Numbered from the stretch's first letter, positions 1-10,990 are shown. The stretch is 64,000 bases of DNA from Salminus brasiliensis (GCF_030463535.1 NC_132896.1:32231680-32295679); one strand, 5' to 3'. Program-made: numbers and translations. Notes: generated by a model not told the origin, from the letters alone.

Positions 1-3000
1 ATCAGCCCTTCACCAGAATTCGAGAGAAGGGTTTCTACAGCTGAACCTGAAGCTTCAGCATCCACACCCGAGATCCCAGAAACAGACGATCCAGCAACTC
101 CTATAGATTTCCGAGGTTCTGTTTCCTCACATGATTCAAAACTATGCCTCACACCTGAGTCCAGGAGCATTGCATCCACGCCAGAAACCAGGCAAGATGT
201 TCTTACACCGTCTCCTGAACTGAGATCTGCAACTTGTTCTCCAGAAGTCAGAGTGATAGCGTGTAGCGTCCTGCCGCAAAAACCATTGTCACCTCAGATT
301 CAGGGGATTACATACAGAGCGGTTTCACCTCAAAACACAGTCCCGCCGCGATGTTGTGATCTCGAGGGAATGACATGTGCTGAAAGTCCTACTTTTGAGG
401 TTCACGTCCCGGCCAACTCGCCCACCTCAAAGCTGGCATCAACACCTGAAAACATATCTAGAGCTTCGTCGATGACTTTAAGCCTATCAAGGGATGCAGC
501 ATCATCCCCTGAAATCAGAGATCAACAATCACCTGACAGATTTAGTGATCCAGTGTCAGTTCCAGAACCTTGCATCTCGCTGGAGCCAACCAGCGAGGAG
601 GTGGATCTTCCATCATTTGCTCCTGATGATGGACGCCAGTTTTCTGGCCAGTTAGAGCCCTTTCAAAGCTGTAGCCGTGCTCTGGATGAATGCAGAGACG
701 TTGCTCCTGAAGCTCTCAGCCAAAATCAGATAATAAAAGATCCAGTATCTGTACCTTGTGGTGGTGCATTATCTGTTACACAAATGGAGGAAAGTACAAA
801 AATGACCAGTGAGAGCATATCAACTTTAATTCCGCATGAAAATTCATGGCATCCTGCATCGCAGATAATGTTAACAGGACCTATAGCAGAGGAAAGGGAC
901 TTTCCGGAAGGCAATGGCAGGAGCAGTGGAACAGAAATGTTGGAGAGAGAATCAGGAGCTGGGGAAAAGCCACCTGTCCATGTGCCTGTGAGACCTAGGG
1001 AAAGCCCCAATGTTTTCCATGGTGACAATGATAGAGAGAATGACAGACAGTCATGCAGGAACAAGGGGTGGAGTAAAGAAAGGGTGGTACAGGAGGAGCA
1101 TACATCAGGAAAAGGGGAGGAGAATATAGCAGAGGGTAGTTACAGAGGGGAACAGGTTGAACTGTCATTCAGGGACAGGAATAGAAAAGGTCCCACAAGC
1201 CACAGTGCTGCTCCCTCAAGTGGAGACCCAAAGTCTGGAATTCCAGCCCGCTGTTATTTTGAGTCTCCCCTGACAACTCGGCAGCAACAGAGTCTTCTCC
1301 GAGCACAGGGCTTACAAAAAGAGAACAAGAGCGGTGCCAGGAGGGTCCAATCGGCTTCCCAGAGCAAACACAGCGGTGCTGGCCGTCTTCCTTCGGGATG
1401 TACCGCTGAGACCTCCGGTATGGGAAGCGAGTTTGACGAGGCAGACAATGAAGTGAAGTGGTTCACAGACCTGGCCTTCAGGAGCCTATCCAGCCCTCAA
1501 GGGGACTACTTGGATGTCTACAGCTCTAGCCACAGGTCGTCTACAAATGTCTCACAGCCATCTACCGCGGACAGTCCTGGTGCTGCTACGTGGATGTCCT
1601 ATGCAGATTTGCGTGCCTCAGCATTGCAGGAAAGCGATGCCCTCCAGTGTCACACTTCATCTTTTTTGGCCCAGGGTGCTCTGGATCCATCAAGGCGTTT
1701 TGAGATGGGTAGTTTTGAATGTGTGGATGTAGCAGTAGAGAGCAGAGAAGAATCCAAGAGGGGGAAGAGGACAGTCCCGAAACGGCAGATCCAACTAAAG
1801 AGACGCAACAACGAAGAATCAAGGTCTGTTGAGAATGCAGGAAGTGGTGTGGAGTCACCGTCCACACAGATGCGCTCAAGGGATGTTCTTCCTCGCCAGC
1901 GTAGCACCCCAGATGTTGGGCACGAGAATCTGTCCGAAGGTGAAACTGAGATTGAGACTGATGGGAAGATGCTGCAGAAATCCGCGTCTTTTGATGGAAC
2001 CTCAACCAAGACGAAAATGGCATCCACCATCATCAAGAGTGTCCTTTCCAAGAAAATGGAGACCAAGGAATCTTCGAGAAGTGAAGATTCAAGTCCATCT
2101 GAGGATAAAAAGAAACACCCTGAGGCTCTCTCTGCTGGAGTATCCAGCAACTTAGAGAGGCACAGTTTAAGTTCTAGCCTTGCCTCTGAATGCAGTCTAT
2201 CCTCTGAAGACTATGCTGGCAGGGAAGACAGAAGCCCTCATCTTCAGAAGAAGAGCTGTGGGCCCAAGGTTCCCCCCAAGCCAATCTTCAAACCCAATTT
2301 TATACCTGCTTCCAGTAACTCTGGGACAGTTGCACTTCAGGGCAGAATGCCAGTGAGAGATCAGATGAGGCCTAGAAGGCTTGATCGCTTGGAAAGCAAA
2401 ACACCTCCAAAGAAACAAATCGTGAGGAAGAGTGAACAGGAGGCAGAAACTTGTGATTTCAGAGAGAGGTTCAGCCGTGAATCAGCAAGTGTCACTGGCA
2501 GGAACCCAACGTCTGCGGCCACCCGAGCTGCAAGCACACAAAACAGGTTGGCAAACAGAGCCTTGGAGGATTGTGCAACTCCGGAAACCCCTAAACAACA
2601 GGCTGGCAGGAAGACGTTCTTGTCCAAAACGCCTGAAATCACTCTTAAGCCTTGCACCACCAAGGACAAAAATAAGTCTTCTCTAAAGGTTTCCCCCTCT
2701 CCTGATCGCTCGATTGATGAAACACCAGACGAGTGGCAGACGAGATTCAAACCAGACACGGAGGTAGAGAATGAAGAAGATGAAAAACCTACCTCAAGAC
2801 CTGTTATGCATAAAGTCAGGGATGTTAGGAAGCTGGTGAAGAACACATACAACCTGTCCTTCAAAGCCTCCAATACCACTCATCCTCCCGTAGAGGACCA
2901 AGTCCCTCAAAAAGAGAAAGAAATTCATCATCCTCAAGCCTTGCATATCGAATGCAAAGCTATCAGCTGGAAGGACAAGCAAGCATCTGACAAAAAGGTT

Positions 3001-5535
3001 TCCAGCTTAAAACATCAAACACATCATCCCGACAAATCAGGGACACTGGGGACTTCAGAGATGACCACAGATAGGAACACTATAGATGTACAAGCCAAGA
3101 CCTCCCTGCCAAAGGTGACGATGGAGTCAAGGCAAAAGACAACAACTGTTCAAGTCTCTGACATGGATACCTTTGTTGTATCGAATCCATACAGCACTAA
3201 CACATCAAAACCACCAGAAACTACTGAGCAGAGCTCAGATCTGGACGTTCCTCCTAGACCTACAAGTAAGGAAACCTCAAGATTATTGTTTCTGCAGGAT
3301 AATACACCTAGTGATCTGGGAATACCACATGGGAAGAGTCTGAGCAGTAGCCACTCAGTATCCATGCTACTGAAAGAAAAAGGCATGCAAGCTGATATTG
3401 GGGTTTGCGATGTCCTAAATGAAGGTGTCGGTGCCACCCCCAAGCACATCAACAGACTAGAGGTTCCCTTGCAGACCTGTGTACCAGAAGACACCTCAAA
3501 TGAACCACAGAAAGCGAAAGACAAAGAAGTAGAGACGCGTTGCACACAGAACAGAAGAGCGTCCATTGACAGCTCCCTCCAGACGACTCAATGCGTCTCG
3601 CTGGTTAGGAGCTCTCCAAAGCCTCCAAAGGAACTGAGAATAAGTCCCAGTGGAACACTGGCAGACTACCAGGGTCATGTAGCTTCAGTGCAACCTTCAA
3701 AGGAAGCAGAGAAGATAACAACTCATGAGACAACTCATGCTACCTCTGTGGCAAAACCTCCAGCTCCCCTTGCAACCTCAAACAAGGTAGAGGTGAGGTC
3801 ATTTTCTAGCAATGCAAAAAGTCATGCAATGCCAGTTACCACGTCCAAAGAAATCGAGTTACCTATACAAGTGAGGTCAGTATCCAGTGACCGACCCAAA
3901 CCATCTGTGCCACCGAAACCTTGCTATAAGCAGCCATTTCCCGAAATTAGCTCAACATCAAGTGACTCTCCTAAAACAGACATCCCAGCTATTTCCAAAC
4001 AGCAAACACATGCAAAGAGTGACGTTAAAAAGAGCGAGACGTCAGTGGCGGTGGCACAGAAGGAGCAATCAACTGAGGTTGCATCAAGCAACACCAAGAA
4101 GTTAGCTGTCTCAGCAGTATCAAGCTACAAACCGCCATCAAGTTCTGAGCCAAAACCAACAACATCGTCAGTTGCTACTGCTAGACAACAGGTATCCATC
4201 ACTTCAGTGCAAAACCCCAGCAGCTGGCAGCAACTGGACACGACTACCAGTGAGGAACAAGTGATGCCAGTCAGTTCTACCAGTGCATCCAGTCATCCAG
4301 TCTTGCCTGTAGCATCACAAAGCCATACCTACATTCAGCCTTCAAACACAGCATCAGCTAGCAACCAGTTACACAAAGAGGACTTCCATTTCCACAAATC
4401 AGATGATCCGCCCAGCTATGATGAACGAGAAAGCTTTAGCCCCTTGAGGCTTTCCGATCTGCCCCCTAGAAGACTCGACCGATACCATCCCACCAACAAA
4501 CCTTCCCCATGCTCCTGCACGACAGGTTCTCACTCACATCCTGGCCATCCCTACCAAGGCTCGCAAAACCGCACACCACCAGCCTCGCGTTCACCAGGAC
4601 AGGTACTTTCATACCCAGGTGCTCTACCAAAGGCCCAGGTCCGTCCCCATCAATGCAGACAAGATGGCCAGCCCTTAATTTACCCATCAGTCTCACCGAA
4701 GACCTCGGCCCCTCCGGCCCCTGCTATGATTCAACCTTTGCACCACTCATATCCCTGCCCTGCCCCAGCTGCGCAGTCCTTTGGTGATGAGCAGCAGCCA
4801 TCTTCCACTCAGCAGATGGAGAGGCATCCGGCTAATCGCCGCTCACCACAAGCGGGGAGCAGTGCAGCTTACCGCGAGCACAGCCGCTCACCCAACATAG
4901 CTGTGGACCCTAGATCCCAGTTTTTCAGTCCACACGATTTACCACCAGCTTTTAGCCATGACTATGGAAGTGACGGTCCCGGGGGTGGTGGTGTATTGTA
5001 CCCGGAGAACGCCAGTGGGCTTGGATATGGGCAAGGCCCTCGCCGTGTGCTTCTAGACCCTGAAACGGGAAAGTACTTCTATATTGAAGTACCGATGCAG
5101 CCACTGAGGAAAATGCTGTTTGATCCAGAAATAGGGCAATATGTGGAAGTCCTAATACCTCAGCAGGCGATGTCCCATTCTGGTATGTATCCTCCAACTG
5201 CTGCTCCGTACCCTTCACCCCTCCATGGTCCAGGGTTATATGCACCCCAGTACCTCCCCTATGGTGCACCACCTCATCCTCAGTCTGCCCAGCAACCACG
5301 ACATCAAGAGACCTCTGTCTCCACGTCGCTCCATCAAACCAGCATGGGATATGGAGGCTCAGCAAGCCAGACGCCCAAATCAGAAGCAAAGAGCCATCCA
5401 TCGCTGGATCAGAGTTATTTAGAGGGCATGTATTACATTCCCACTGGGATGAATGCAAGCCCTAATTCTACACCTTCAGACTGCTACCACAAACCATCAC
5501 CAAATATGCCTGCCTCTGGGGGCAGGAGAGCGTGA
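1..5535 (+). CDS. DUF4585-family large Ser/Pro-rich protein, probably prob1 (5' end outside window)
   Basis: The frame is open from base 1 to a TGA at 5533-5535, giving 1844 residues with no intron, so this is the 3' part of a giant coding exon; the start codon lies upstream. Numbering visible residues from base 1: degenerate S/T-P-E-x-R repeats fill roughly 1-190; a conserved-looking block VRDVRKLVKNTYNLSF is at 939; several PPKP/PPRP proline motifs follow; a PPSY (PPxY, WW-binding type) motif is at 1470; and the DUF4585-like block (LLDPETGKYF then LFDPEIGQYV) starts at 1681. The tail is rich in P, Y, S and Q. No signal peptide or membrane segment is visible. In mammals this domain is found in PROB1, C4orf54 and CEFIP (C10orf71); CEFIP is a cardiac and skeletal muscle FHL2 partner, the others are poorly known. 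The length suits C4orf54 or CEFIP, whereas the neighbours hbegf and rufy1 (human 5q) favour PROB1. Family call firm, paralogue uncertain. Confidence 0.85.
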   Translation: MSPSPEFERRVSTAEPEASASTPEIPETDDPATPIDFRGSVSSHDSKLCLTPESRSIASTPETRQDVLTPSPELRSATCSPEVRVIACSVLPQKPLSPQIQGITYRAVSPQNTVPPRCCDLEGMTCAESPTFEVHVPANSPTSKLASTPENISRASSMTLSLSRDAASSPEIRDQQSPDRFSDPVSVPEPCISLEPTSEEVDLPSFAPDDGRQFSGQLEPFQSCSRALDECRDVAPEALSQNQIIKDPVSVPCGGALSVTQMEESTKMTSESISTLIPHENSWHPASQIMLTGPIAEERDFPEGNGRSSGTEMLERESGAGEKPPVHVPVRPRESPNVFHGDNDRENDRQSCRNKGWSKERVVQEEHTSGKGEENIAEGSYRGEQVELSFRDRNRKGPTSHSAAPSSGDPKSGIPARCYFESPLTTRQQQSLLRAQGLQKENKSGARRVQSASQSKHSGAGRLPSGCTAETSGMGSEFDEADNEVKWFTDLAFRSLSSPQGDYLDVYSSSHRSSTNVSQPSTADSPGAATWMSYADLRASALQESDALQCHTSSFLAQGALDPSRRFEMGSFECVDVAVESREESKRGKRTVPKRQIQLKRRNNEESRSVENAGSGVESPSTQMRSRDVLPRQRSTPDVGHENLSEGETEIETDGKMLQKSASFDGTSTKTKMASTIIKSVLSKKMETKESSRSEDSSPSEDKKKHPEALSAGVSSNLERHSLSSSLASECSLSSEDYAGREDRSPHLQKKSCGPKVPPKPIFKPNFIPASSNSGTVALQGRMPVRDQMRPRRLDRLESKTPPKKQIVRKSEQEAETCDFRERFSRESASVTGRNPTSAATRAASTQNRLANRALEDCATPETPKQQAGRKTFLSKTPEITLKPCTTKDKNKSSLKVSPSPDRSIDETPDEWQTRFKPDTEVENEEDEKPTSRPVMHKVRDVRKLVKNTYNLSFKASNTTHPPVEDQVPQKEKEIHHPQALHIECKAISWKDKQASDKKVSSLKHQTHHPDKSGTLGTSEMTTDRNTIDVQAKTSLPKVTMESRQKTTTVQVSDMDTFVVSNPYSTNTSKPPETTEQSSDLDVPPRPTSKETSRLLFLQDNTPSDLGIPHGKSLSSSHSVSMLLKEKGMQADIGVCDVLNEGVGATPKHINRLEVPLQTCVPEDTSNEPQKAKDKEVETRCTQNRRASIDSSLQTTQCVSLVRSSPKPPKELRISPSGTLADYQGHVASVQPSKEAEKITTHETTHATSVAKPPAPLATSNKVEVRSFSSNAKSHAMPVTTSKEIELPIQVRSVSSDRPKPSVPPKPCYKQPFPEISSTSSDSPKTDIPAISKQQTHAKSDVKKSETSVAVAQKEQSTEVASSNTKKLAVSAVSSYKPPSSSEPKPTTSSVATARQQVSITSVQNPSSWQQLDTTTSEEQVMPVSSTSASSHPVLPVASQSHTYIQPSNTASASNQLHKEDFHFHKSDDPPSYDERESFSPLRLSDLPPRRLDRYHPTNKPSPCSCTTGSHSHPGHPYQGSQNRTPPASRSPGQVLSYPGALPKAQVRPHQCRQDGQPLIYPSVSPKTSAPPAPAMIQPLHHSYPCPAPAAQSFGDEQQPSSTQQMERHPANRRSPQAGSSAAYREHSRSPNIAVDPRSQFFSPHDLPPAFSHDYGSDGPGGGGVLYPENASGLGYGQGPRRVLLDPETGKYFYIEVPMQPLRKMLFDPEIGQYVEVLIPQQAMSHSGMYPPTAAPYPSPLHGPGLYAPQYLPYGAPPHPQSAQQPRHQETSVSTSLHQTSMGYGGSASQTPKSEAKSHPSLDQSYLEGMYYIPTGMNASPNSTPSDCYHKPSPNMPASGGRRA

Positions 5536-5975
5536 TCTAGTAGTATGTGTAGCTTAGTTACAGTTAGTCTTTGGTGGTAGGGAAGGTTTTTGAGGAAGGT
5601 TGACGTTGACATTTGACATTTACACCTTAATCTCAGTTAGATCTTCTTTTTCTTTGTTTGCATACTAGGCGCTTTATCTCCACCTCAATGGACGACACAG
5701 TAGCTCAACTGTTGGGTCCTCACATTTGATGACAGAGAGGATTAGATCCTGAATAACTGAAAAAAAATTAATTGGGAGTGTACAGACGGCTGCAGAGCTA
5801 GTACAATTTCCTGGGTTTCTAATTAGGACCTTTTTTAAGGAAATCACCAAGAAGCCAAGGTTCTTCCTAAACCAACATTTGCTAACCCCAGAAATCTAAA
5901 ATATGGCCACATATGACATATGTTACCTCATATACCTCATATACTGTATTTTTCACATAGTAAAATATATGTGAC
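5536..5975 (+). other. Probable 3' UTR of the DUF4585 gene
   Basis: Non-coding sequence directly after the stop codon, without repeats I recognise up to the MITE-like element at 5976. No AATAAA is seen here. The nearest candidate poly(A) signals on this strand are AATAAA at 6621 and 6996, both beyond the inserted repeat, so the transcript may run through the repeat. The UTR extent is inferred. Confidence 0.4.
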
Positions 5976-6462
5976 ACTCACCAATCAGCCATAACATCAG
6001 CACCACACATCATCTTGCAGACCTTCATCAGCACCACGCATCATCTTCATCTACAGTGGCATCAGTCAAGGGGTGGATATACTAGGCAGCAAGCGAACAG
6101 TCAGTTCTTGATGGTGATGTTGGTGTTAAAAGCAGGGAAGAATTGGGCAAGCATAAGAATCTGAGCCACTTTGACAAGTACCAGACTGTGATGTTCTTGA
6201 CGACTGGGTCAGAACATCTCCAAAACACCAGTCAGGTCTTGTGGGGCTTTTCTGGTACGCAGTGGTCAGTACTTACCAAAAGTTAATCAAGGAAGGACGA
6301 CCAGTAAACCGGCGACAAGGTCACGGGCACCTTAGGCCTGAGAAATGTGATCCATGCAGGCCCCACTTTACAACTTACAGGACTTAAAAGGATCTGCTGC
6401 TAACGCCTTGGTGCCAGATACCACAAGACTACTCAATACTAGTGCTAATCTTATGGCTGATC
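5976..6462. mobile_element. MITE-like element, family A, copy 1
   Basis: The left end reads CAGCCATAACATCAGCACCA and the right end carries the inverse, GCTAATCTTATGGCTGATC, so the ends are inverted repeats. The interior (tgaacagtcagttcttga, gtcagaacatctccaaaaca, tggtgccagataccacaaga) recurs at 23.9, 48.9 (reversed), 57.6 and 63.0 kb in this window. No coding capacity. I interpret it as a non-autonomous DNA transposon family; its formal name is unknown to me. Confidence 0.6.
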
Positions 6463-7534
6463 GTTGTACATGCCAGCTTTTTTTTACATTTCCAATTGGT
6501 CCATTCATTGCAGAAATGATGATATATGTCAGATATGTGTGTAAATGCATTATATGTACTATAATTGATATTATATTGATAATACAATATAATATTTGTA
6601 CATATATGTATTTACATACAAATAAAAACTATATGTATGATTCATATATTATGCATATGTGTCTAGTGTATGATATTTACACATATGTATATGATATGTA
6701 TGTACATATATTTTGAAGTCTGTGCATATTTGGCCATATTTTAGATTTTAGTATGGGTGCAATGGTTTTCATCACTTGTCATCATCTGTATGTGTCTGTG
6801 GGTTTTGTCCATGGTGCATTTTTCTTTCTGATTATGCTTACATGGTTCATCAGGATCAACCCTGATCATCACAACAGTGCTGTTACCCACTACGCTACAC
6901 TCAAAATAATAATAAGGATTATATTTATGTAAGAGTGTGTAAACCAGGCATATGATAAACTTAAAAATTTGACTTGTTTCAGTTTGAATTTGACAAATAA
7001 ACGAATGGGAATGATTAGGGTATGTCCCCAGTCCTCCATGTTTCAGCCTCATAAAATTGCAGCTACAGTTTCTAATGACAAAACACTACCATGTGCTATT
7101 TTTGTACACACAGTTCTACCCTATTAAAGGTTATATTGTTCAAGCGTCCAGTGTTTTCTTTCTTTGTTACCTTCAGTTAATCTGAATCTGAATTTTATCC
7201 AGGCTATTTATCTGCATCCCATGACTGCACTGAATAAGTATTGGTCAATTTAAAGAATTAGCACATTTCAGCACAAATGGACGTGAAACTCTTCAATGGC
7301 TGCGTCTGAAACGTGAGAAATGCTGCCTACTCAGGCAGGATTCTGAGGCAGGAAGACACCCAGTCATGTATGAATCAAGGTGTAGTAATCTAGTCTTTTA
7401 TGTTATTGGATGGAAATGCTAATGGTTAATGGCAACACAGCTAAACGCTCATATCTAGCAGTGAGCTGTTGATAGCTTGGCCACGTCAGGACGTATTGTG
7501 GCCTCTGTGATTTAGTTACAGAGACCTGCTAAAG
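6463..7534. other. AT-rich intergenic sequence, no gene seen
   Basis: Mostly ATGTATAT-type AT-rich DNA in the first 250 bases, then unremarkable single-copy-looking sequence. Two AATAAA hexamers (6621, 6996) could serve the upstream gene. Open frames here are short, overlap on both strands and show no family similarity. Confidence 0.4.
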
Positions 7535-7678
7535 AGCTCAGACTGGTCCAGCAGACTTGACCATAGCGCTGCCACTATGACCCAAGAATCACTGGTTCAA
7601 ATCCCGGGTCATGCTGCCTGCCATCAGCAGCCGGAGCCTGAGGGAGCACAACTGGCCTTGCTCTCTCTGGGCGGGTAG

Positions 7679-7726
<48 letters not shown>

Positions 7727-7930
7727 AATCACTTCAGTGTGATGCGGATGTCTGCTAGCTGATGCATCAGAGCTGGGTACCCGACCCTTTCCTCTGAGGG
7801 CGTTGGTTGCCCGGTGACGTTGCATCGTCAGCAGTTGCTGTGCATTGCTGTGTATTGCTGTGACTGGTTGTGCAGGTGTTGGAGGAGGCATGTGTCAGTC
7901 CTCTCCCTTCCAGTGTCGGGAGGTGTAGTA
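7535..7930 (+). repeat. tRNA-derived SINE, family 1, with internal (CT)n
   Basis: Contains a pol III B-box-like GGTTCAAATCCC near 7596, then a (CT)n tract at about 7680-7720 and a shared 3' body (ttcagtgtgatgcggatgtc, gggcgttggttgcccggtga). A close relative lies at 9208-9640. Reverse or partial copies are at 12.7, 17.9, 59.8 and 62.7 kb. The B box points to tRNA ancestry; the family name is not known to me. Confidence 0.6.
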
Positions 7931-8381
7931 ATCCAGGCTTGTATGTCATTGGCTGCCACCAGCATCAGACACAGCCAATGTAAATGTGTGTGGAATCAGA
8001 GAACTTGCAGAGAGGGGAATTGGAACGACCACTTGAGAATGTCTTCCAGGTTTGTGACTAGACACTAGAGGGCGCTCCCGGGCAAGGCTAAAATGAATGG
8101 GCTGATATGGAACATTTGTGATGAAAGCAAAACCATAGTTTATAAGTGTATGATGTTTGATCATTTTCATGCTGAAAAATGCATAATGTTCTCAACACAG
8201 AAGAGCAGCAGATGTTTCAGCACCTCAGACAGATGTGTTAAAGCTTTACAGCTTGATTTATAGTGATGACTTCAGTGAGAGCAGCCGGCATGAGCAGACC
8301 GGGGAGAATCCACTGATTTAATAAATATTTAGATAATATATAATATTATAGATATTATATAATATTTATATGATATATAAA

Positions 8382-8384
<3 letters not shown>
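7931..8384. other. Intergenic, nothing recognised
   Basis: No repeat family, exon or RNA gene could be supported. The sequence becomes AT-rich toward the microsatellite that follows. Confidence 0.3.

Positions 8385-8464
<80 letters not shown>
8385..8464. repeat. Compound microsatellite (AT)n(AC)n
   Basis: About 55 bases of uninterrupted AT dinucleotides run straight into about 25 bases of AC dinucleotides. Length in an assembly is likely unreliable. Confidence 0.95.
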
Positions 8465-9207
8465 TATGGTTCAAGGATTTTCAGCTCAGACTAATGCTGC
8501 CACCTGCTGGACACTACCCTATGTCTGATGAAGCTGGCTTTAATGCAGTGTAGTGTAAGATAATGTAAGAGCATCACTAAATCTCTCTCTCTAAAAGAAA
8601 ACTGACATGGTAGTAGAGCATTATTTATCTAACTGTAAGCAGAATAGCTGCAGCTGTAGGAACTATATCTTGATATATGATGGTAGGGAGTTACTCATGT
8701 TTACAATGCACTTGATTCCATAATCTATGTATGTAGAATAGTGGTCAGAACTACCTGATTGTATGTAAGTATTCACCATTTTGATGAAATTTGGTCTAAG
8801 ACTAATAAATGAATATTTATTTATTTGGAAATGCCTACATAAGAAGTCATTCCTGCAACCAAAAAGGGCTCAGCATATGGTGGAACTCCAGCTTCAAGAG
8901 TCAAATCCAAAGCTCTGGAGTCCTTTAAGACACAGAAGGGTCTGCCAGAGGAGTATCAGGTATAGGTTAGCTCTCCAAATGGCTTTGCTAAGATCAAATT
9001 TCCATACACTTATTATGCACATGAACGTAATGGCAATATTGCACATGATTTCTTTGAACTGTTCCTTTTCTGGCTCAGAATGAGTGACAACACACATCTT
9101 TAAAGAAAGAAGAATTTGAAATGCATTTTAATACATTGTAATATTTTCAAGTCAACACCTATACAGTCAAGGTTGCACATACAGCAATACAATATTTGGG
9201 TAAAGGG
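8465..9207. other. Intergenic, nothing recognised
   Basis: Single-copy-looking DNA. The two overlapping open frames at about 8.8-9.1 kb on opposite strands have no recognisable motif and no splice or start context that would support a gene. Confidence 0.3.
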
Positions 9208-9359
9208 CTTTGAGCGGTTCAGCAGACCAGATCGTAGCGCTGCCACCCAAGAAGATGACCCAAGAATCACAGGTTCAAATCCCGGGGTCATGCTGGCTGC
9301 CATCAGCAGCCAGAACCTGAGGGAGCACAATGGGCCTTGCTCTCTCTGGGTGGGTAGAT

Positions 9360-9414
<55 letters not shown>

Positions 9415-9640
9415 CATTACTTCAGTGTGATGCAGGTGTTTGCTAGCTGATGCATCAGAGCTGGGTACCCGGCGCTTTCCTCCCAGGGCGTTGGTTGCCC
9501 GGTGACGTGGCATCAGCGGCTTTTTATACATGCTGTTGCTGGCTGTGCAGGTGTTGGATTTGCTAAACCTCACCCTCCCAGTGTCAGTAGCATTACATGT
9601 GATGGGGGATAGTACTAACGAGTGGGATTGGGTAATTGTC
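9208..9640 (+). repeat. tRNA-derived SINE, family 1, second full-length copy
   Basis: Matches the 7535 copy throughout: B-box-like GGTTCAAATCCC near 9272, the tail ctgccatcagcagcc, a (CT)n tract at about 9362-9410, then the same 3' body (acttcagtgtgatgcaggtg). Having two copies 1.7 kb apart in the same orientation helps define the element. Confidence 0.6.
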
Positions 9641-10565
9641 AACCTAAAACTGGGAATGAAAATTGTGTACAAATAAAAAAATTAATCTTTTATCATGTTG
9701 CACCTTGACCAGATGCTTTTTAGTAACAACGAACAAGCCTCTGATTACTCCTCTTGGCAGAATTGGTAGAGTTCAATAAACCCCTTACTGCAGAAAGGCT
9801 TATCACACACTAAGGCTCTGAATTACTCAGTAACTACATGGACTTCTGTACAAACTGGTGGGGCTGTTCTTTGGCTTGTAATAACACTTTCGGCCTGCTG
9901 GCGGACCATAGGCTGTTTCAGGGCTGAAGGTGTTGGTATGTCGCCACTGACTTGACTTTTAAACAAAGTCCACCTATTTTTAATAGGGTTGAGGCGAGGT
10001 GAGTCTAATATTAGCCTACGTTATCTACTCGACGACCAGTTATGATGTGTGTTTGGGGTCACTGTGGAAACACCCAACTGTGTCCAAGTTTCAACCATTT
10101 AGCTGATAGTTAGAGGTCATGCTGTGTCTCACACATTACATGATTGGCACTGAGTTAATAAATTAACAGGTTTGGATACACCCTCTCCAATTAATTAATC
10201 ATTTAATTCATATTTTGCTACATAAAATGTGTATTTGTGTGTGTAAATTGATATTTTCTGGGCTAATAACGTCCAGCATCAGGGGATAGAGTTGACAGTT
10301 AGCCAGTTAGTTTACACTGGGACATTTTCTGTATGTTGATTATTGTGCGCTGCCCCTGATAAATAAATAAACGTTAAACAACATCTCTATACTGGCCACC
10401 AGTCCATCATTGGCTACCATGCACACCCATTCACTCACAGCTAGGGGCAATTTCACATTGTCAATTGAACTACTATGTTGGAAACCCACACTGGCATATA
10501 AAGAACACACCAAACTCTTGACAGACAGTGAGCAATAATAATGTATTATTGATTATTATATAAAT
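9641..10565. other. Intergenic, nothing recognised
   Basis: No coding, RNA or repeat feature that I can support. Composition is moderately AT-rich. Confidence 0.3.
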
Positions 10566-10990
10566 CAGCCCAGAATTGAACAGCCCTACTTGTTGGATTA
10601 ACATCCCATTAGGTGACTCCACATGACTAATTCACAGCCTAGCAGTTGTTTAGGCAGCTGTGGCCTAAAGGATGGGGTGTTGAGATCAGGAGGCTGCTGG
10701 TTCGATCCACTGGACCAGCAAACTGGTGAGATTGCAGAAACAGGGCTTTTTCTTCCCTCAAAGACAAAGACAACCATAATCACCTTTAGTGTTGGACACA
10801 GATGGACTTTGGGCACCACCTTTAACTCATCCCAGAGCGGTGAGCAGCCATCACTGCAGCACCCAGGAGGCAGAAAGGGGCCCAGCTTGCCCAGCCCAGG
10901 TAGCCCAGTGCTTTAACCACTGAGCCACCACTGCCTCAGCAAGGCAAGTGAATGGCTGAGGTGGCTTTGAGCAAGATCCCTAACCCCTGG
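10566..10990 (+). repeat. SINE-like repeat, family 3, with leader
   Basis: Begins with CCAGAATTGAACAGCCCTAC, which recurs at 13,081 and, diverged, at 13,396. It then has a tRNA-like stretch with GGTTCGATCCAC near 10,700 and a tail ending ctttaaccactgagccacca. The related copy at 13,079-13,290 shows the same order of parts. The B-box-like motif suggests tRNA origin. Confidence 0.5.

Noticed and set aside
253..255. Start codon of the first gene at 253
   Set aside because: The codon is GTG and the frame is open back to base 1 with the same S/T-P-E repeat composition, so the gene begins upstream of the window.
7590..7610. tRNA genes at B-box-like sequences (also 9.27, 20.46, 33.58 and 36.34 kb)
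   Set aside because: Only the promoter-like boxes are tRNA-like; the copies are parts of repeated SINEs and do not fold into a complete cloverleaf with a clear anticodon arm by eye.
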